64,000 bases of DNA from Betaproteobacteria bacterium (GCA_016183615.1 JACPEG010000058.1:1-64000), one strand, 5' to 3'; positions 39,704 through 54,827 are shown, counted from the stretch's first letter. Made by a program: numbers and translations. The notes: generated by a model not told the origin, from the letters alone.

Positions 39704-41074
39704 TCAGGTCTTTGATGCGCCGGCGGCGCGTTCGACGACCTCGGCGATGCGCTCCGCCCATTGCCTGACCGTCTGGCGCGACTCTCCCTCCACCATCACC
39801 CGCACCACCGGCTCGGTGCCCGAGGCCCGCAACAGCACGCGCCCGCTCGCCTCGAGGGCGCCCTCGGCCTCGGCCACCGCGGATTCCACCTGGGCGCTGG
39901 CGCGGAAGTCAAAACCCCTGGGCACCCGGACATTGAGCAGAATCTGGGGGAACAGCGTGAGCTTCCGGGTCGCCTGTTTCAGGGTCATGCCGGATTCGCG
40001 CAGCGCCTGCAGCACCTGTAGCGCCGAGACAATGCCGTCTCCGGTGGTGTGCTTGTCGAGACAGATGATGTGGCCGGAGTTCTCGCCTCCGAGCTGCCAG
40101 CCTTTCTCCTGCATCAGCTCCAGCACGTAGCGGTCGCCCACGTTGGCCCGCGAAAAGGGAATCGCAAGCGCCTGCAGCGCCCGTTCCACCGCCAGATTGG
40201 TCATGAGGGTTCCGACGATGCCGCCGCCGAGCGTGCCGGCGGCCTTGCGGTGCGCGGCAATGACGTACAGCAGCATGTCGCCGTCGTAGAGCGTCCCCTC
40301 CCCATCCACCATGACCACCCGGTCGCCGTCGCCGTCGAAGGCGATGCCGAGGTCGGCCTTGTGCTCAAGTACGGCTGCCTTTAGCGCCGCCGGCTTGGTG
40401 GCGCCGCATTGATCGTTGATATTGAGGCCGTCGGGGGCGACGCCTGTCGCCACCACGTCCGCCCCCAGCTCGTGGAACACGTGACGCGCGATGTGGTAAG
40501 TGGCGCCGTGGGCCGAATCGGTCACGATGCGCAGACCCCGCAGGTCGAGGCTGTAGGGAAAGGTGCCCTTGCAGAACTCGATGTAGCGGCCCGCCGCGTC
40601 GTTCACCCGCCGCGCCTTGCCAAGCCCTTCGGAGGGCATGGTGCGAATCGGCTCCGAGAGCAGCGCTTCGATCGCCCGCTCGGTCTCGTCGGGCAGCTTC
40701 ATCCCGTCGGCCGAGAAGAACTTGATGCCGTTGTCCTCGAAGGGATTGTGGGAGGCCGAGATCACGATGCCGGCCTGCAGCCGCAGGGCCCGGGTGAGAT
40801 AGGCCACCGCCGGAGTCGGCATCGGGCCGGCAAGCAGGATATCCACGCCGGCTGCCGCCAGTCCCGCCTGCAGGGCCGATTCCAGCATGTAGCCGGAGAC
40901 GCGCGTATCCTTGCCGATCAGCACCGCCGGCCGCTCGCCCTTGGCGAGATGCCAGTCCGCCGCGGCCAGAACCTTGCCCGCGGCGTAGCCCAGATGCATC
41001 ACGAATTCCGGCGTGATGGGGAGTTCCCCCACCCGTCCCCGCACCCCGTCGGTTCCGAAATATTTTCTGCTCAT
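39704..41074 (-). CDS. glmM: Phosphoglucosamine mutase
   Basis: This 456-residue enzyme converts glucosamine 6-phosphate to glucosamine 1-phosphate for UDP-GlcNAc synthesis. The phosphoserine loop [16 protein letters not shown], the metal loop [11 protein letters not shown], the sugar loop [12 protein letters not shown] and the phosphate loop [15 protein letters not shown] are all intact. The ATG at 41074 ([13 protein letters not shown]) overlaps the folP stop and fits the family start. Confidence 0.97.
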   Translation of the reverse strand: MSRKYFGTDGVRGRVGELPITPEFVMHLGYAAGKVLAAADWHLAKGERPAVLIGKDTRVSGYMLESALQAGLAAAGVDILLAGPMPTPAVAYLTRALRLQAGIVISASHNPFEDNGIKFFSADGMKLPDETERAIEALLSEPIRTMPSEGLGKARRVNDAAGRYIEFCKGTFPYSLDLRGLRIVTDSAHGATYHIARHVFHELGADVVATGVAPDGLNINDQCGATKPAALKAAVLEHKADLGIAFDGDGDRVVMVDGEGTLYDGDMLLYVIAAHRKAAGTLGGGIVGTLMTNLAVERALQALAIPFSRANVGDRYVLELMQEKGWQLGGENSGHIICLDKHTTGDGIVSALQVLQALRESGMTLKQATRKLTLFPQILLNVRVPRGFDFRASAQVESAVAEAEGALEASGRVLLRASGTEPVVRVMVEGESRQTVRQWAERIAEVVERAAGASKT

Positions 41075-41901
41075 GCCGCGCTTGCGTAGGCGTTCCACAC
41101 CGCCAGCGCATCCTTGGTCGCCGCCACGTCGTGGACCCGGATGATCTTCGCGCCCTTCTGTGCCGCCAGCACTGCCGCCGCGACGCTGGCGAATATGCGC
41201 TCGCCTTCGGCGCGGCCGGTGATCTTGCCCAGGGTGGACTTGCGGGAAAGCCCTGCCAGCACCGGGAGCCCCAGGGCGGCGATCCGGTCGAGGGCGCGCA
41301 GCAACTGCAGATTGTGCTCGACGGTCTTACCGAAGCCGAAGCCGGGATCCACCACGATCCGCTCGCGCCCGATGCCCGCCTTCTCGCAGGCATCGACCCG
41401 CTCCCGCAGGAAATCCGCCACTTCCCGGACCACGTCGTCGTACCGCGGGTCCTGCTGCATGGTCCTGGGCTCCCCCCGCATGTGCATCAGGCACACTGCC
41501 GCCTCCGAATCGGCTACCGCTTCCAAGGTGCCCGGAGTGCGCAGCGCCATCACGTCGTTGATCATGGCGGCGCCGGCCGCGATGGCGCGCTTCATCACCT
41601 CCGGCTTGCAGGTGTCCACGGAAACCGGAACTCCGAGGGAGACGATGCCCTCCAGCACCGGCGCCAGGCGGGCCCATTCCTCGTCGTCCCCTACCGGCCT
41701 CGCCCCGGGGCGGGTGGACTCGCCGCCGATATCCAGAAGCGCCGCCCCTTCGGCCACCAGTTGCCGGGAATGGGCAATCGCACTTTCAGGGGCGAGATAG
41801 CGGCCGCCGTCGGAAAACGAGTCGGGGGTGACATTGACGATCCCCATGATGAGGGGACGGTCGAGGGAAAGACTAAAGTGGCCGCAGCGGAGCGTGGTCA
41901 T
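41071..41901 (-). CDS. folP: Dihydropteroate synthase
   Basis: This 276-residue TIM-barrel enzyme joins p-aminobenzoate to the pterin pyrophosphate in folate synthesis. [23 protein letters not shown] and [11 protein letters not shown] are the substrate-binding motifs. The ATG at 41901 is preferred; the frame is open 21 codons further into a low-complexity GATGAGGG-type spacer that also contains the palindrome GGCAGGGGCCCCTGCC. It overlaps glmM by four bases. Confidence 0.95.
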   Translation of the reverse strand: MTTLRCGHFSLSLDRPLIMGIVNVTPDSFSDGGRYLAPESAIAHSRQLVAEGAALLDIGGESTRPGARPVGDDEEWARLAPVLEGIVSLGVPVSVDTCKPEVMKRAIAAGAAMINDVMALRTPGTLEAVADSEAAVCLMHMRGEPRTMQQDPRYDDVVREVADFLRERVDACEKAGIGRERIVVDPGFGFGKTVEHNLQLLRALDRIAALGLPVLAGLSRKSTLGKITGRAEGERIFASVAAAVLAAQKGAKIIRVHDVAATKDALAVWNAYASAA

Positions 41902-41993
41902 GAGGATGAGGGCGGAGGGACGAGGGATGAGGAACGAATCCTTGGCAGGGGCCCCTGCCTTCATCCTTCATCCCTCATCCTTCATCCTTGATT

Positions 41994-43880
41994 TCAGGTT
42001 TCCTGCGCCGGCTGGGTGGTCGCCGTGGCGCCGGGGGATCGGTCGTGGGGCGTCGAGGAGGGCGGCGGGGCCGGCTTGGGCGGCCGCGGCGCCCGGCCTT
42101 CCATGATGTCGTTGATCTGGTCGGAATCGATGGTTTCCCACTCCAGCAGCGCCTGGGCCATCATTTCCAGTTTATCCCGGTTCTCCTCGATCAGGCGCCG
42201 CGCCACCTGGTATTGCTCGTCGATGATGCGGCGGATCTCGGCGTCCACCTTCTGCATGGTGGATTCGGAAACGTTCTTGTGGGTGGTGATGGAGCGGCCG
42301 AGGAACACCTCGCCCTCGTTCTCGGAGTAGACCACGGGGCCCATGAGGTCGCTCATGCCCCATTCGGTGACCATGCGCCGCGCCATGTCGGTGGCGCGCT
42401 GGATGTCGTTGCCGGCGCCGGTGGTCATCTGGCTCATGAACAGCTCTTCCGCGATGCGCCCCCCCATCAGCACCGCGATGTTCTGCAGAATCTGCTCCCG
42501 GTCCATGCTGTAGCGGTCTTCGGTCGGTAGTTGCATGGTCACGCCCAAGGCCCGGCCGCGCGGGATAATGGTCACCTTGTGCACCGGATCGGTCCTGGGC
42601 AGGAGCTTCGCCACCACCGCGTGCCCCGATTCGTGGTAGGCGGTGTTGCGGCGCTCGTGCTCGGGCATCACGATGGAGCGGCGCTCGGCGCCCATGATGA
42701 TCTTGTCCTTGGCGCGCTCGAAATCCTCCATGTCCACCAGGCGCTTGTTGGCGCGGGCGGCAAACAGCGCCGCCTCGTTCACCAGGTTGGCCAGGTCCGC
42801 GCCGGAGAATCCCGGCGTGCCCCGGGCCAGGATGTCGGCCCGCACGTCGGGGGCGATCGGCACCTTGCGCATGTGGACGTTCAGGATCTGCTCGCGGCCG
42901 CGGATATCGGGCAGCGGCACCACCACCTGGCGGTCGAAGCGGCCGGGCCGGAGCAGCGCCGGGTCCAGCACGTCCGGCCGGTTGGTGGCGGCGATCACGA
43001 TCACCCCGGCGGTGCCCTCGAAACCGTCCATTTCCACCAGCAGCTGGTTCAGGGTCTGCTCGCGCTCGTCGTTGCCACCGCCCAAACCGGCGCCGCGCTG
43101 GCGGCCCACCGCGTCAATTTCATCGATGAACACGATGCAGGGCGCGTGCTTCTTGGCCTGCTCGAACATGTCGCGCACCCGGGCTGCGCCCACGCCCACG
43201 AACATTTCCACGAAGTCGGAACCGGAAATGGAGAAGAAGGGCACCTTGGCCTCGCCTGCGATGGCCCGCGCCAGCAGGGTCTTGCCGGTGCCGGGGTTGC
43301 CCACCATCAGCACGCCGCGCGGAATGCGCCCGCCCAGCTTCTGGAACTTGCCCGGGTCGCGCAGGAACTCCACCAGTTCCGCCACCTCTTCCTTGGCTTC
43401 CTCGCAGCCCGCAACATCGGCGAAGGTCACGGTGTTGGAATTCTCGTCCATCATGCGCGCCCTGCTCTTGCCGAAGGAGAACGCACCGCCGCGGCCGCCG
43501 CCCTGCATCTGGCGCATGAAAAAGATCCACACGCCAATCAGGAGCAGCATCGGGAACCAGGACACGAAAATGTTCATGAGGAGCGAAGGCTCCTCCTCGG
43601 GTTTGGCCTCGATGATGACCCCGTTCTTCAGGAGGTCGGAAACCATCCAGGGATCGGACGGTGTATAGGTGGTAAAGCGCTTGCCGTCCGTCCTCACGCC
43701 CTTCACCACCCGGCCCTCGATGGTGACCTTGGCGATGCGGCCCTGCTTCACCTCGTCGATGAACTGGGAGTACTCAAGCTGGCTCTGCGCCACCTGGCGG
43801 GTGCTGAACTGGTTGAAAACGGTCATCAGCACCAGGGCTATGACCAGCCAGATGGCGATATTCTTGACCAGATTGTTCAT
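41994..43880 (-). CDS. ftsH: ATP-dependent zinc metalloprotease FtsH
   Basis: This 628-residue membrane-anchored AAA protease degrades misfolded membrane proteins and regulators such as sigma-32. It has two N-terminal helices flanking a periplasmic domain, Walker A GNPGTGKT, Walker [13 protein letters not shown], the second region of homology ending RPGRFDRQ, and the zinc site HESGHA. The start at 43880 ([16 protein letters not shown]) is the family start. It follows rlmE by about 100 bases. Confidence 0.97.
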   Translation of the reverse strand: MNNLVKNIAIWLVIALVLMTVFNQFSTRQVAQSQLEYSQFIDEVKQGRIAKVTIEGRVVKGVRTDGKRFTTYTPSDPWMVSDLLKNGVIIEAKPEEEPSLLMNIFVSWFPMLLLIGVWIFFMRQMQGGGRGGAFSFGKSRARMMDENSNTVTFADVAGCEEAKEEVAELVEFLRDPGKFQKLGGRIPRGVLMVGNPGTGKTLLARAIAGEAKVPFFSISGSDFVEMFVGVGAARVRDMFEQAKKHAPCIVFIDEIDAVGRQRGAGLGGGNDEREQTLNQLLVEMDGFEGTAGVIVIAATNRPDVLDPALLRPGRFDRQVVVPLPDIRGREQILNVHMRKVPIAPDVRADILARGTPGFSGADLANLVNEAALFAARANKRLVDMEDFERAKDKIIMGAERRSIVMPEHERRNTAYHESGHAVVAKLLPRTDPVHKVTIIPRGRALGVTMQLPTEDRYSMDREQILQNIAVLMGGRIAEELFMSQMTTGAGNDIQRATDMARRMVTEWGMSDLMGPVVYSENEGEVFLGRSITTHKNVSESTMQKVDAEIRRIIDEQYQVARRLIEENRDKLEMMAQALLEWETIDSDQINDIMEGRAPRPPKPAPPPSSTPHDRSPGATATTQPAQET

Positions 43881-43980
43881 GTAGGCCTTGCGGTTACGTA
43901 AAAGAGAGGCGAAGTTCGAGACCCATTCTAACCCCAATCGGGGTCCCCATGTTAGCCGGGCCCGCCGGTTTCACGGGGTT

Positions 43981-44598
43981 TCACCGCTTGTCCTGGGCCA
44001 GCAGGTACACCTCGCTGGAACGGTCCCGGGATGCCTTGGGCTTGCGTACCGCCACCCGGGAAAAGCTCGAGCGCAGGGTTGCGACCAGCTCCCGGAATCC
44101 CGCGCCCTGGAACGCTTTGACTAGCAGCGCGCCGCCCGGTTTCAGATGGGTGCGGCAAAATTCCAGCGCCAGTTCCGCCAAGTGCATGCTGCGGGCCTGA
44201 TCCGTAACCCCAATGCCACTTATGTTGGGGGCCATGTCGCAGATCACAAGATCGGCCGGCCGACCGCCCAGGGCCCGCTCCACCTGCTCGAGTACCGCCG
44301 ATTCACGGAAGTCCCCCTGGAGGAAGGTAACGCCCTTCACCGGGCGCATCTCCAGCAGGTCCACAGCAATCACCCGGCCCTTGGGGCCCACGCTGTCCGC
44401 AGCCACCTGGGACCAGCCGCCCGGGGCGGACCCCAGGTCCACCACCGTCATCCCGGGCTTGAGCAGCCGGTCCCGGTCATCGATTTCCTGCAGCTTGTAG
44501 GCCGCGCGAGAGCGGTAGCCCTCCCGTTTCGCCTGGCGCACATACGGGTCGGTCACATGCTCCCGCATCCACGCCCGGCCCGATTTGGTTCGCTTCAT
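43981..44598 (-). CDS. rlmE: 23S rRNA 2'-O-ribose U2552 methyltransferase
   Basis: This 205-residue SAM-dependent methyltransferase (FtsJ/RrmJ) modifies U2552 of 23S rRNA. The SAM motif [13 protein letters not shown] and the K-D-K-E tetrad positions ([31 protein letters not shown]) are present. The ATG at 44598 ([15 protein letters not shown]) is chosen over one nine codons upstream. The rlmE-ftsH order is widely conserved. Confidence 0.95.
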   Translation of the reverse strand: MKRTKSGRAWMREHVTDPYVRQAKREGYRSRAAYKLQEIDDRDRLLKPGMTVVDLGSAPGGWSQVAADSVGPKGRVIAVDLLEMRPVKGVTFLQGDFRESAVLEQVERALGGRPADLVICDMAPNISGIGVTDQARSMHLAELALEFCRTHLKPGGALLVKAFQGAGFRELVATLRSSFSRVAVRKPKASRDRSSEVYLLAQDKR

Positions 44599-44655
44599 GC
44601 AATCCGACCGCGTAAAATTGCGCATTCCTCAACGCCTGCCGCAACCGACATCGCC

Positions 44656-45039
44656 ATGTCCACCCTGTCTCCGGCCCGGCGCCGCGCCCTGCGGGCCCGC
44701 GCCCATCACCTGCGCCCCGTGGTCATCGTCGGCGGAAACCGCGTGACCGATGCCGTGGTCGCCGAAGTGGAAGTGCACCTCAAGGCCCACGAGCTCATCA
44801 AGGTCAAAGTGGCGGGCGAGGAGCGCGACGCGCGCGAGGCCATGCTCGCGGAGTTATGCCGCCGCACCGGCTCCGCCCCGGTGCAACACATCGGCAAGAC
44901 CCTGGTCCTTTACCGCGAGCACCCGGTGCCCGCTGAAGAGCCCGCGCCAGCGCCCAAACCCCGCGCCGCCAGGGCGCCCCGTGGCGCCAAGCCCGATACC
45001 CGCCGACGTCGCGCGACGCCTTCCCGGCGCAGGCGGTAG
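44656..45039 (+). CDS. yhbY: YhbY-family ribosome-associated RNA-binding protein (CRM domain)
   Basis: This 127-residue protein has a CRM domain over residues 5-95. LRARAHHLRPVVIVGG contains the GxxG-type loop region, and HELIKVKVAGEERDAREAM and GKTLVLYREHP follow. Members bind pre-50S particles. The C-terminal tail is unusually long and basic (PRAARAPRGAKPDTRRRRATPSRRRR region). It is divergent from rlmE with a 57-base gap. Confidence 0.9.
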   Translation: MSTLSPARRRALRARAHHLRPVVIVGGNRVTDAVVAEVEVHLKAHELIKVKVAGEERDAREAMLAELCRRTGSAPVQHIGKTLVLYREHPVPAEEPAPAPKPRAARAPRGAKPDTRRRRATPSRRRR

Positions 45040-45142
45040 GTCGGTGCCTCGGATTCATGCTGGGCAGGGCAACGCCCGGCCCAAGCCGTGGTTCCCTGGG
45101 TTTCCGGGCAGGTTACGCGGAACCCGGTTCAGCCCAACAATC

Positions 45143-45169
45143 AAAAACGGCGGGCCGCACCCGCCGTTT
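45143..45169 (-). terminator. Rho-independent terminator of greA
   Basis: AAACGGCGGG pairs perfectly with CCCGCCGTTT around a five-base loop, followed on the minus strand by further T residues. It begins 18 bases after the greA stop and may also stop yhbY transcription from the other side. Confidence 0.9.
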
Positions 45170-45186
45170 CCACTCGAGCCCCGGTC

Positions 45187-45663
45187 CTAGACGTATTTGA
45201 CGTCAAGGATTTCGTATTCGCGGACGCCGGCCGGCGCCTGAAACTCCGCCACATCGCCGGCGTACTTGCCGATCAGCGCCCGCGCCAGCGGCGAGCTGAT
45301 GGAAATCTTGCCCTGCCTGATGTCGGCCTCGTCGTCGCCCACGATCTGATAGGTCACGACTTCGCCGTTGCCCATGTCCTCGAGATCCACGGTGGCGCCG
45401 AACACGCAGCGGCCGTCTGCGTCCAGCAGCACCGGGTTGATGATCTGGGCGTTGGCAAGCTTGCCCTCCAGCTCGGCGATGCGACCCTCGATGAAGCTCT
45501 GGCGCTCCTTGGCTGCCGCGTACTCGGCATTTTCCGAGAGGTCGCCGTGGGCGCGGGCTTCGGCAATGGCAGAGATGATCGCCGGCCGCTGCACGGCTTT
45601 CAGCTCCTGAAGCTCGGCCCGGAGCAGTTCCGCTCCGCTTACCGTCAAAGGAATCTTGGCCAT
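45187..45663 (-). CDS. greA: Transcription elongation factor GreA
   Basis: This 158-residue factor rescues backtracked RNA polymerase. The coiled-coil tip with two acidic residues is in [19 protein letters not shown], and the C-terminal domain includes [18 protein letters not shown]. The ATG at 45663 ([14 protein letters not shown]) fits the family. It follows carB by 64 bases on the same strand, a common arrangement. Confidence 0.96.
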   Translation of the reverse strand: MAKIPLTVSGAELLRAELQELKAVQRPAIISAIAEARAHGDLSENAEYAAAKERQSFIEGRIAELEGKLANAQIINPVLLDADGRCVFGATVDLEDMGNGEVVTYQIVGDDEADIRQGKISISSPLARALIGKYAGDVAEFQAPAGVREYEILDVKYV

Positions 45664-45727
45664 TTGTTGTTGGTTCCTTGAATGCACAAACGATAAATCC
45701 AGAAATTACCGCCAACCTGCGGCCGCC

Positions 45728-48964
<3,237 letters not shown>

Positions 48965-48967
48965 TAC

Positions 48968-49043
48968 AAGGCCTTATTCAACGCAAAGACGCAGAGATCG
49001 CAAAGAATGGAAAAATATTTCTTTGCGTCCTTTGCGCCTTTGC
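48968..49043. repeat. Inverted repeat spacer between carA and carB
   Basis: A purine-rich arm (AACGCAAAGACGCAGAG, then ATCGCAAAGAA) faces a complementary arm (TTTCTTTGCGTCC, then TTTGCGCCTTTGCG) across GGAAAAATA. The CGCAAAG unit recurs in both arms. This type of AACGCAAAGnCGC element is common as an intergenic repeat in proteobacteria. It may fold in the carAB mRNA. Confidence 0.65.
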
Positions 49044-49045
49044 GC

Positions 49046-50182
49046 TTAGCTGCATTTCTGCTGTTCCATCATTTTCACGAAGCGGTCGAAGAGATACGCC
49101 ACGTCATGGGGCCCGGGGCTCGCCTCGGGGTGACCCTGGAAGCAGAACGCCGGCACGTCGGTGCGCGCGAACCCCTGCAGGCTGCCGTCAAACAGCGACA
49201 CATGGGTCACCCGGCAGTTTCCGCGAAGCGTCGCCGAATCCACCGCAAAGCCGTGGTTCTGGCTGGAGATCATCACCCGCCCGGTGTCCACGTCGAGCAC
49301 CGGATGGTTGGCGCCGTGGTGGCCGAATTTCATCTTGACCGTCTTCGCCCCGCTCGCCAGGCCCATCAACTGGTGGCCCAGGCAAATGCCAAAGGTCGGA
49401 ACACCCCGGCCCAGAATCGTCTCGATCGCCCGGATCGCATAGTCGCAGGGTTCCGGGTCCCCGGGACCGTTGGACAGAAACACGCCGTCGGGCCGGTGGG
49501 CCAGCGCTTCCTCGGCGCGCGCCTGGGCGGGAAGCACCGTGACCCGGCAGCCCCGGGCTGCTAGCATGCGCAGGATATTGCGCTTCACCCCGTAGTCGTA
49601 GGCCACCACGTGGTACTTCGGGTTCGCCATTTGCCGGTGGCCGTGGCCCAGTTCCCAGGTGCCCTCCTGCCACTCGTAGGGCTTGTCGCAAGACACCACT
49701 CTGGCCAGATCCATGCCGGCGAGCCCCGGAAAGCCGCGGGCCTCCCGGAGCGCCTGCTCGACGTCGATTTTTCCCGCCATCAGGCAGCCATTCTGGGCCC
49801 CCTTTTCCCGCAGGATGCGGGTGAGCTTGCGGGTGTCGATGTCGGCGATGCCCGGGATGTCCCCGTCCCTCAGATAATCGGGCAACTCCTGAGTCTTGCG
49901 GAAGTTGCTGGAGGCGACTGGGAGATCGCGAACGACCAGCCCGGCGGCGTAAATCTGCCTCGACTCGGTGTCTTCGGGGTTCACCCCGGTGTTGCCGATA
50001 TGGGGATAGGTCAGGGTGACGATCTGCCGGCAATAGGAGGGATCGGTAAGTATCTCCTGGTAGCCGGTCATGGCGGTGTTGAACACCACCTCGCCCGCGG
50101 TGAAGCCTTCGGCGCCTATGGAAGTGCCGCGGAACACCGTGCCATCGGCGAGGACGAGGACGGCGGTTTGCGGCTGGGACAT
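49046..50182 (-). CDS. carA: Carbamoyl-phosphate synthase small chain
   Basis: This 378-residue glutaminase subunit feeds ammonia to CarB. The class I amidotransferase triad is visible as [12 protein letters not shown] (nucleophile Cys) and [15 protein letters not shown] (His and Glu). The N-terminal [21 protein letters not shown] is diagnostic. The ATG at 50182 ([17 protein letters not shown]) is preferred over one ten codons upstream. Confidence 0.96.
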   Translation of the reverse strand: MSQPQTAVLVLADGTVFRGTSIGAEGFTAGEVVFNTAMTGYQEILTDPSYCRQIVTLTYPHIGNTGVNPEDTESRQIYAAGLVVRDLPVASSNFRKTQELPDYLRDGDIPGIADIDTRKLTRILREKGAQNGCLMAGKIDVEQALREARGFPGLAGMDLARVVSCDKPYEWQEGTWELGHGHRQMANPKYHVVAYDYGVKRNILRMLAARGCRVTVLPAQARAEEALAHRPDGVFLSNGPGDPEPCDYAIRAIETILGRGVPTFGICLGHQLMGLASGAKTVKMKFGHHGANHPVLDVDTGRVMISSQNHGFAVDSATLRGNCRVTHVSLFDGSLQGFARTDVPAFCFQGHPEASPGPHDVAYLFDRFVKMMEQQKCS

Positions 50183-50212
50183 GAACAGGCTCTTCCGGGG
50201 GTGGACATGCAA

Positions 50213-50241
50213 AGCGGGAGGGGCTCATCGCCCATCCCGCT
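50213..50241 (-). promoter_or_regulatory. Stable hairpin in the carA leader
   Basis: AGCGGGA pairs with TCCCGCT, and after one mismatch GGGC pairs with GCCC, around a five-base loop. It lies between the promoter and the start codon. No T-run follows, so it is not a terminator as such. Confidence 0.5.
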
Positions 50242-50253
50242 TCAAGCCTGAAA

Positions 50254-50282
50254 ATTATACGTCAATCGCGCCGCGTCATCAA
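50254..50282 (-). promoter_or_regulatory. Sigma-70 promoter of carAB
   Basis: On the minus strand TTGATG is followed after exactly 17 bases by a perfect TATAAT. It lies about 72 bases before the carA start, leaving a leader with a hairpin. The rest of the gap to dapB shows no other clear signal. Confidence 0.7.
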
Positions 50283-50369
50283 CGCACGGGGGAGCCGGCC
50301 GGCCCGCTATTCCGGGCAGACCCCACCCGCCCTGAGCGCGTCGCACTCAGCCCAATCCCTTGGTCAAGC

Positions 50370-51675
<1,306 letters not shown>

Positions 51676-51738
51676 TGTTCTCAAAGGCATTTAAACGCTA
51701 TATGATAACGCAATCCAAACTAGAATATTCCCCACGCC

Positions 51739-52170
51739 ATGAGCACCTCGGACGACCTGAAAACCATAGGCCTGAAGGCGACCCTGCCGCGCCTGAAGAT
51801 CCTCAACCTGTTCGAAAGCAGCTCGGTCCGCCACCTGGGCGCGGAAGATGTGTACAAGATGCTGATCGCCGAGGGGCTCGACATCGGGCTTGCCACGGTC
51901 TACCGGGTGCTCACCCAGTTCGAGCAGGCAGGCCTGCTGATCCGCCATTATTTCGAGGGCGGCCGCGCGGTGTTCGAGCTCAACCAGGGCGGCCACCACG
52001 ACCATTTGGTGTGCACCCAGTGCGGACGCGTCGAGGAGTTCTACGATCCCGAAATCGAGCGGCGCCAGAACAAGATCGCCAAGGAGCGGGGCTTCCTCAT
52101 CCGCGAGCACTCGCTCTACCTCTACGCCGAGTGCACCAAACCGGATTGCCCGTACAAAAAAACCCCGTGA
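51739..52170 (+). CDS. fur: Ferric uptake regulator Fur
   Basis: This 143-residue metal-dependent repressor has a winged helix with the recognition helix in [17 protein letters not shown]. The metal-binding hinge is [16 protein letters not shown], and the C-terminal pair CTKPDC is present. It is divergent from bamE, the usual order. Its last codons (YKKTP, then TGA) lie inside the terminator hairpin of the convergent recN gene. Confidence 0.96.
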   Translation: MSTSDDLKTIGLKATLPRLKILNLFESSSVRHLGAEDVYKMLIAEGLDIGLATVYRVLTQFEQAGLLIRHYFEGGRAVFELNQGGHHDHLVCTQCGRVEEFYDPEIERRQNKIAKERGFLIREHSLYLYAECTKPDCPYKKTP

Positions 52171-52185
52171 ACTGTAAACGGGGTT
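52155..52185. terminator. Bidirectional terminator between fur and recN
   Basis: AACCCCGT pairs with ACGGGGTT around a nine-base loop. On the minus strand it is followed by seven T residues, making a good terminator for recN. On the plus strand only three T follow. The T-tract of the recN side is encoded by the AAAAAAA of the last fur lysine codons. Confidence 0.85.
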
Positions 52186-52191
52186 TACGGT

Positions 52192-53862
52192 TCACCGCTT
52201 ACCGTTTACCGCCCCCAGCATTTCCGCCGCGTGGCGGCGGGTGGTGTCGGTGATCCTGATTCCCCCCAGCATGCGCGCGATTTCCTCCACCCGCCCCTTT
52301 CCGTCCAGCACCGCAACGCGGCTCACGACGGTTCCGTTCGCGGCGAGCTTGCTGACCTGCCATTGGTGATCGCCGCTGGCGGCCACCTGGGGCAGGTGGG
52401 TGACGCACATGACCTGGCGCTCGCGCCCCAGTTGCTTCATCATGCGGCCCACGATTTCCGCCACCTTGCCGCCGATGCCGGCATCCACTTCGTCGAAGAT
52501 CAGGGTCGGCACCGCGGCCACCTGGCTGGTGATCACCTGGATCGCCAGGCTGATTCGGGACAGTTCGCCGCCGGAAGCCACCTTGGCCAGGGGCCGCAGG
52601 GGCAGCCCCGCATGGGCCGAGACCTGGAACTCCACCTGGTCCAGCCCATTACCCGCGCCCTCCGCCAGCGGCGTGAGCGCCACGCTGAAGCTGCCTCCGG
52701 TCATCGCCAGCCCCTGCATTCCGGCGCTCACTTCTTTCGATAGCTCCCGGGCGGCCTTCAAGCGTACAGCCCGCTGCTTCTCGGCATGCTTGTGATAGAC
52801 CTTCCCGGCCTCCCGCTCCTTTTCCTGGAGGGCTTCGAGGTTGCCGCTTATCTGCAGCTCTTCCAGCCTGACCGCCGCGGACTCGAGCGCCGCGGGCAGA
52901 TCGGCCGGCGTCACGCGGAACTTCCGGGCGGTGCCATGAATCGCCTGGAGGCGGGCCTCCGCCTGCTGCAGCCGCTCCGGGTCCAAGTCCAGGCGTTCCT
53001 GGTAATGGCGTAGCGCATAGACCGCCTCTTTCAGCTGGATCTCCGCCGGCTCCAGCAGATCCAGGACTTCCTTGAGGGCGGGATCGAACTCCTTCAGAGC
53101 CTGGAGCCGGCTCATGACCGCTTCCAGCTGGGCCAAGCTCGAGCCCTCGGCCTCGGACAGGGTTTCCAGCCCGAATCTGGCGCCCTCGATCAGGGTCGCC
53201 GCATGGGCAAGCCGCGCGTGTTCCGCCTGCAGCTCCTGCCACTCCGCTTCGGAATATCCCAGGACCTTCAATTCCCGGACTTTCCACTCCAGCTCTGCCC
53301 GCTCCGCCTCCAGGGCGGAAACGTCCTTTTCCCGGGCGAGCCGCGTCGCTCTCAGCGCCTGCCAGTGGCGCCAGGCTTCGGCGACCTGCCGGCTGAGGTC
53401 CCGGCAATCGGCATAGGCATCGAGCAGCTCGCGCTGGGCGTCGGACCGGATCAGCGACTGGTGGGCGTGCTGGCCATGAATGTCCACCAGGCGCTCGCCC
53501 ACTTCCTTGATCTGCTGCACGGTGGCGGGACGGCCGTTGACGAAGGCCCGGGACCGGCCCGAGGCATCCAGGGTCCGGCGCAGCAGGCAGCTACCGGGCT
53601 CGTCCTCGAGATCATTGTCCCGGAGCCAGCCGGCCACCACCGGATTGCCGCCCAGGTCAAAAACCGCGCTCACCTCGGCCTTTTCGCACCCCGGCCGCAG
53701 CAATGTGGCATCCCCCCGCTCGCCCAGGGCAAACGACAAGGCGTCGACGAGAATGGATTTGCCGGCCCCGGTCTCCCCCGTGAGCACCGTGAAGCCGGGG
53801 CCGAACTCCAGTTCCATCCGGTCCACGATGGCGAAGTCCAGAATGCTCAGGAAGCGCAGCAT
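52192..53862 (-). CDS. recN: DNA repair protein RecN
   Basis: This 556-residue SMC-like protein is involved in double-strand break repair. Walker A is GETGAGKSIL, the ABC signature is ASGGELSRISLAIQVI and Walker B is TLIFDEVDAGIGG. Between them lies a coiled-coil region from about residue 150 to 370. It is convergent with fur and starts 17 bases after nadK on the same strand. I see no LexA-type box immediately upstream. Confidence 0.96.
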   Translation of the reverse strand: MLRFLSILDFAIVDRMELEFGPGFTVLTGETGAGKSILVDALSFALGERGDATLLRPGCEKAEVSAVFDLGGNPVVAGWLRDNDLEDEPGSCLLRRTLDASGRSRAFVNGRPATVQQIKEVGERLVDIHGQHAHQSLIRSDAQRELLDAYADCRDLSRQVAEAWRHWQALRATRLAREKDVSALEAERAELEWKVRELKVLGYSEAEWQELQAEHARLAHAATLIEGARFGLETLSEAEGSSLAQLEAVMSRLQALKEFDPALKEVLDLLEPAEIQLKEAVYALRHYQERLDLDPERLQQAEARLQAIHGTARKFRVTPADLPAALESAAVRLEELQISGNLEALQEKEREAGKVYHKHAEKQRAVRLKAARELSKEVSAGMQGLAMTGGSFSVALTPLAEGAGNGLDQVEFQVSAHAGLPLRPLAKVASGGELSRISLAIQVITSQVAAVPTLIFDEVDAGIGGKVAEIVGRMMKQLGRERQVMCVTHLPQVAASGDHQWQVSKLAANGTVVSRVAVLDGKGRVEEIARMLGGIRITDTTRRHAAEMLGAVNGKR

Positions 53863-53878
53863 CGGATCGGGTCCGGCG

Positions 53879-54757
53879 TCAGGAAGCCGAGGCGGGAAAC
53901 TCGCTCCAGCCGAGCTTTTCCCGTAGCATCGCGTAGTAGTTGTGGCCGACGGGATGGAGCAGGCTTACGGTGTGGGGGCAGCGCCGTACCTCGACCCGGT
54001 CGTCGGCCTGCAGGTCGAAGTAGGAATGGCTGTCGAAGTGGACCCGAGCGTCCGGGTTGCTGTGCATCAGCACCTCCACCCTGGAATCGCCGCTGATGAC
54101 GATGGGCCGGTTGGAGAGGGTGTGGGGGCACACCGGAACCAGCGCCATCATGGTGAGGCCCGGGTGCAGGATCGGGCCGCCGGAGGAAAGCGCATAGGCC
54201 GTGGAGCCGGTGGGGGTGGCCACGATCAGGCCGTCGGAGCGCTGGGTGTAGACATACTGGTCGTCGATGCGCACCTCGAACTCGATCATGCTGCCCTTCA
54301 CCCCCCGGTGCACCACCACGTCGTTGAACGCAAGCGACGAGAATACCGGGTTACCGCGGCTCGTGACCTGGCCTTCCAGCAGCATGCGCTGCTCGGCGAC
54401 GTACTGGCCATCGAGGATCGCGCCGAGGGTCTGCTGCATGGTGTTGAGCGAAACGTCGGTGAGAAAGCCGAGGCGTCCCTGGTTCACCCCCACCAGCGGC
54501 ACGTTGTGGGGCGCCAGCGTCCGCGCAATGTTGAGCATGGTGCCGTCGCCCCCGAGCACGATGGCGAGGTCGGCCTGCCTGCCGATTTCGTCCAGGGTAA
54601 GGGCCGCGCCGGACTTGTCGGGGACCTGGGCTGCGGTCAGGCGATCGAGAAGCACCCTGAAGCCCCGGCTCTCCAGGAATTGCCAGAGCTCAAGGACCGG
54701 CCCGGCGATCTCCGGGCTCTTGTATTTACCAATGAGTGCAACGATCTGGAAGGCCAT
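53879..54757 (-). CDS. nadK: NAD kinase
   Basis: This 292-residue enzyme phosphorylates NAD to NADP. The GGDG motif (VLGGDGTMLN), VNQGRLGFLTD, the ATP-binding TPTGSTAYALSSGGPI and the C-terminal domain agree with bacterial NadK. It stands between recN and the divergent hrcA. Confidence 0.96.
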   Translation of the reverse strand: MAFQIVALIGKYKSPEIAGPVLELWQFLESRGFRVLLDRLTAAQVPDKSGAALTLDEIGRQADLAIVLGGDGTMLNIARTLAPHNVPLVGVNQGRLGFLTDVSLNTMQQTLGAILDGQYVAEQRMLLEGQVTSRGNPVFSSLAFNDVVVHRGVKGSMIEFEVRIDDQYVYTQRSDGLIVATPTGSTAYALSSGGPILHPGLTMMALVPVCPHTLSNRPIVISGDSRVEVLMHSNPDARVHFDSHSYFDLQADDRVEVRRCPHTVSLLHPVGHNYYAMLREKLGWSEFPASAS

Positions 54758-54791
54758 GGGCGCCTTGCATTAAACCATATCGCCCTGCCGC

Positions 54792-54821
54792 TGACAAAGC
54801 AGCTAAGGCATTGTGTAGAAT
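54792..54821 (+). promoter_or_regulatory. Candidate promoter of hrcA (possible leaderless start)
   Basis: TGACAA and TAGAAT are spaced by 18 bases. The -10 ends seven bases before the hrcA ATG at 54828, so transcription would begin at or next to the start codon. No CIRCE element is visible in the 70-base gap. Confidence 0.45.
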
Positions 54822-54827
54822 AGATTC

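Noticed and set aside
41903-41992. Regulatory element between ftsH and folP
   Set aside because: The GATGAGGG/CATCCTTCATCC-type sequence is low-complexity with a simple GGCAGGGGCCCCTGCC palindrome; no specific function can be supported.
54758-54827. CIRCE operator upstream of hrcA
   Set aside because: No TTAGCACTC-N9-GAGTGCTAA-like inverted repeat could be found in this gap.
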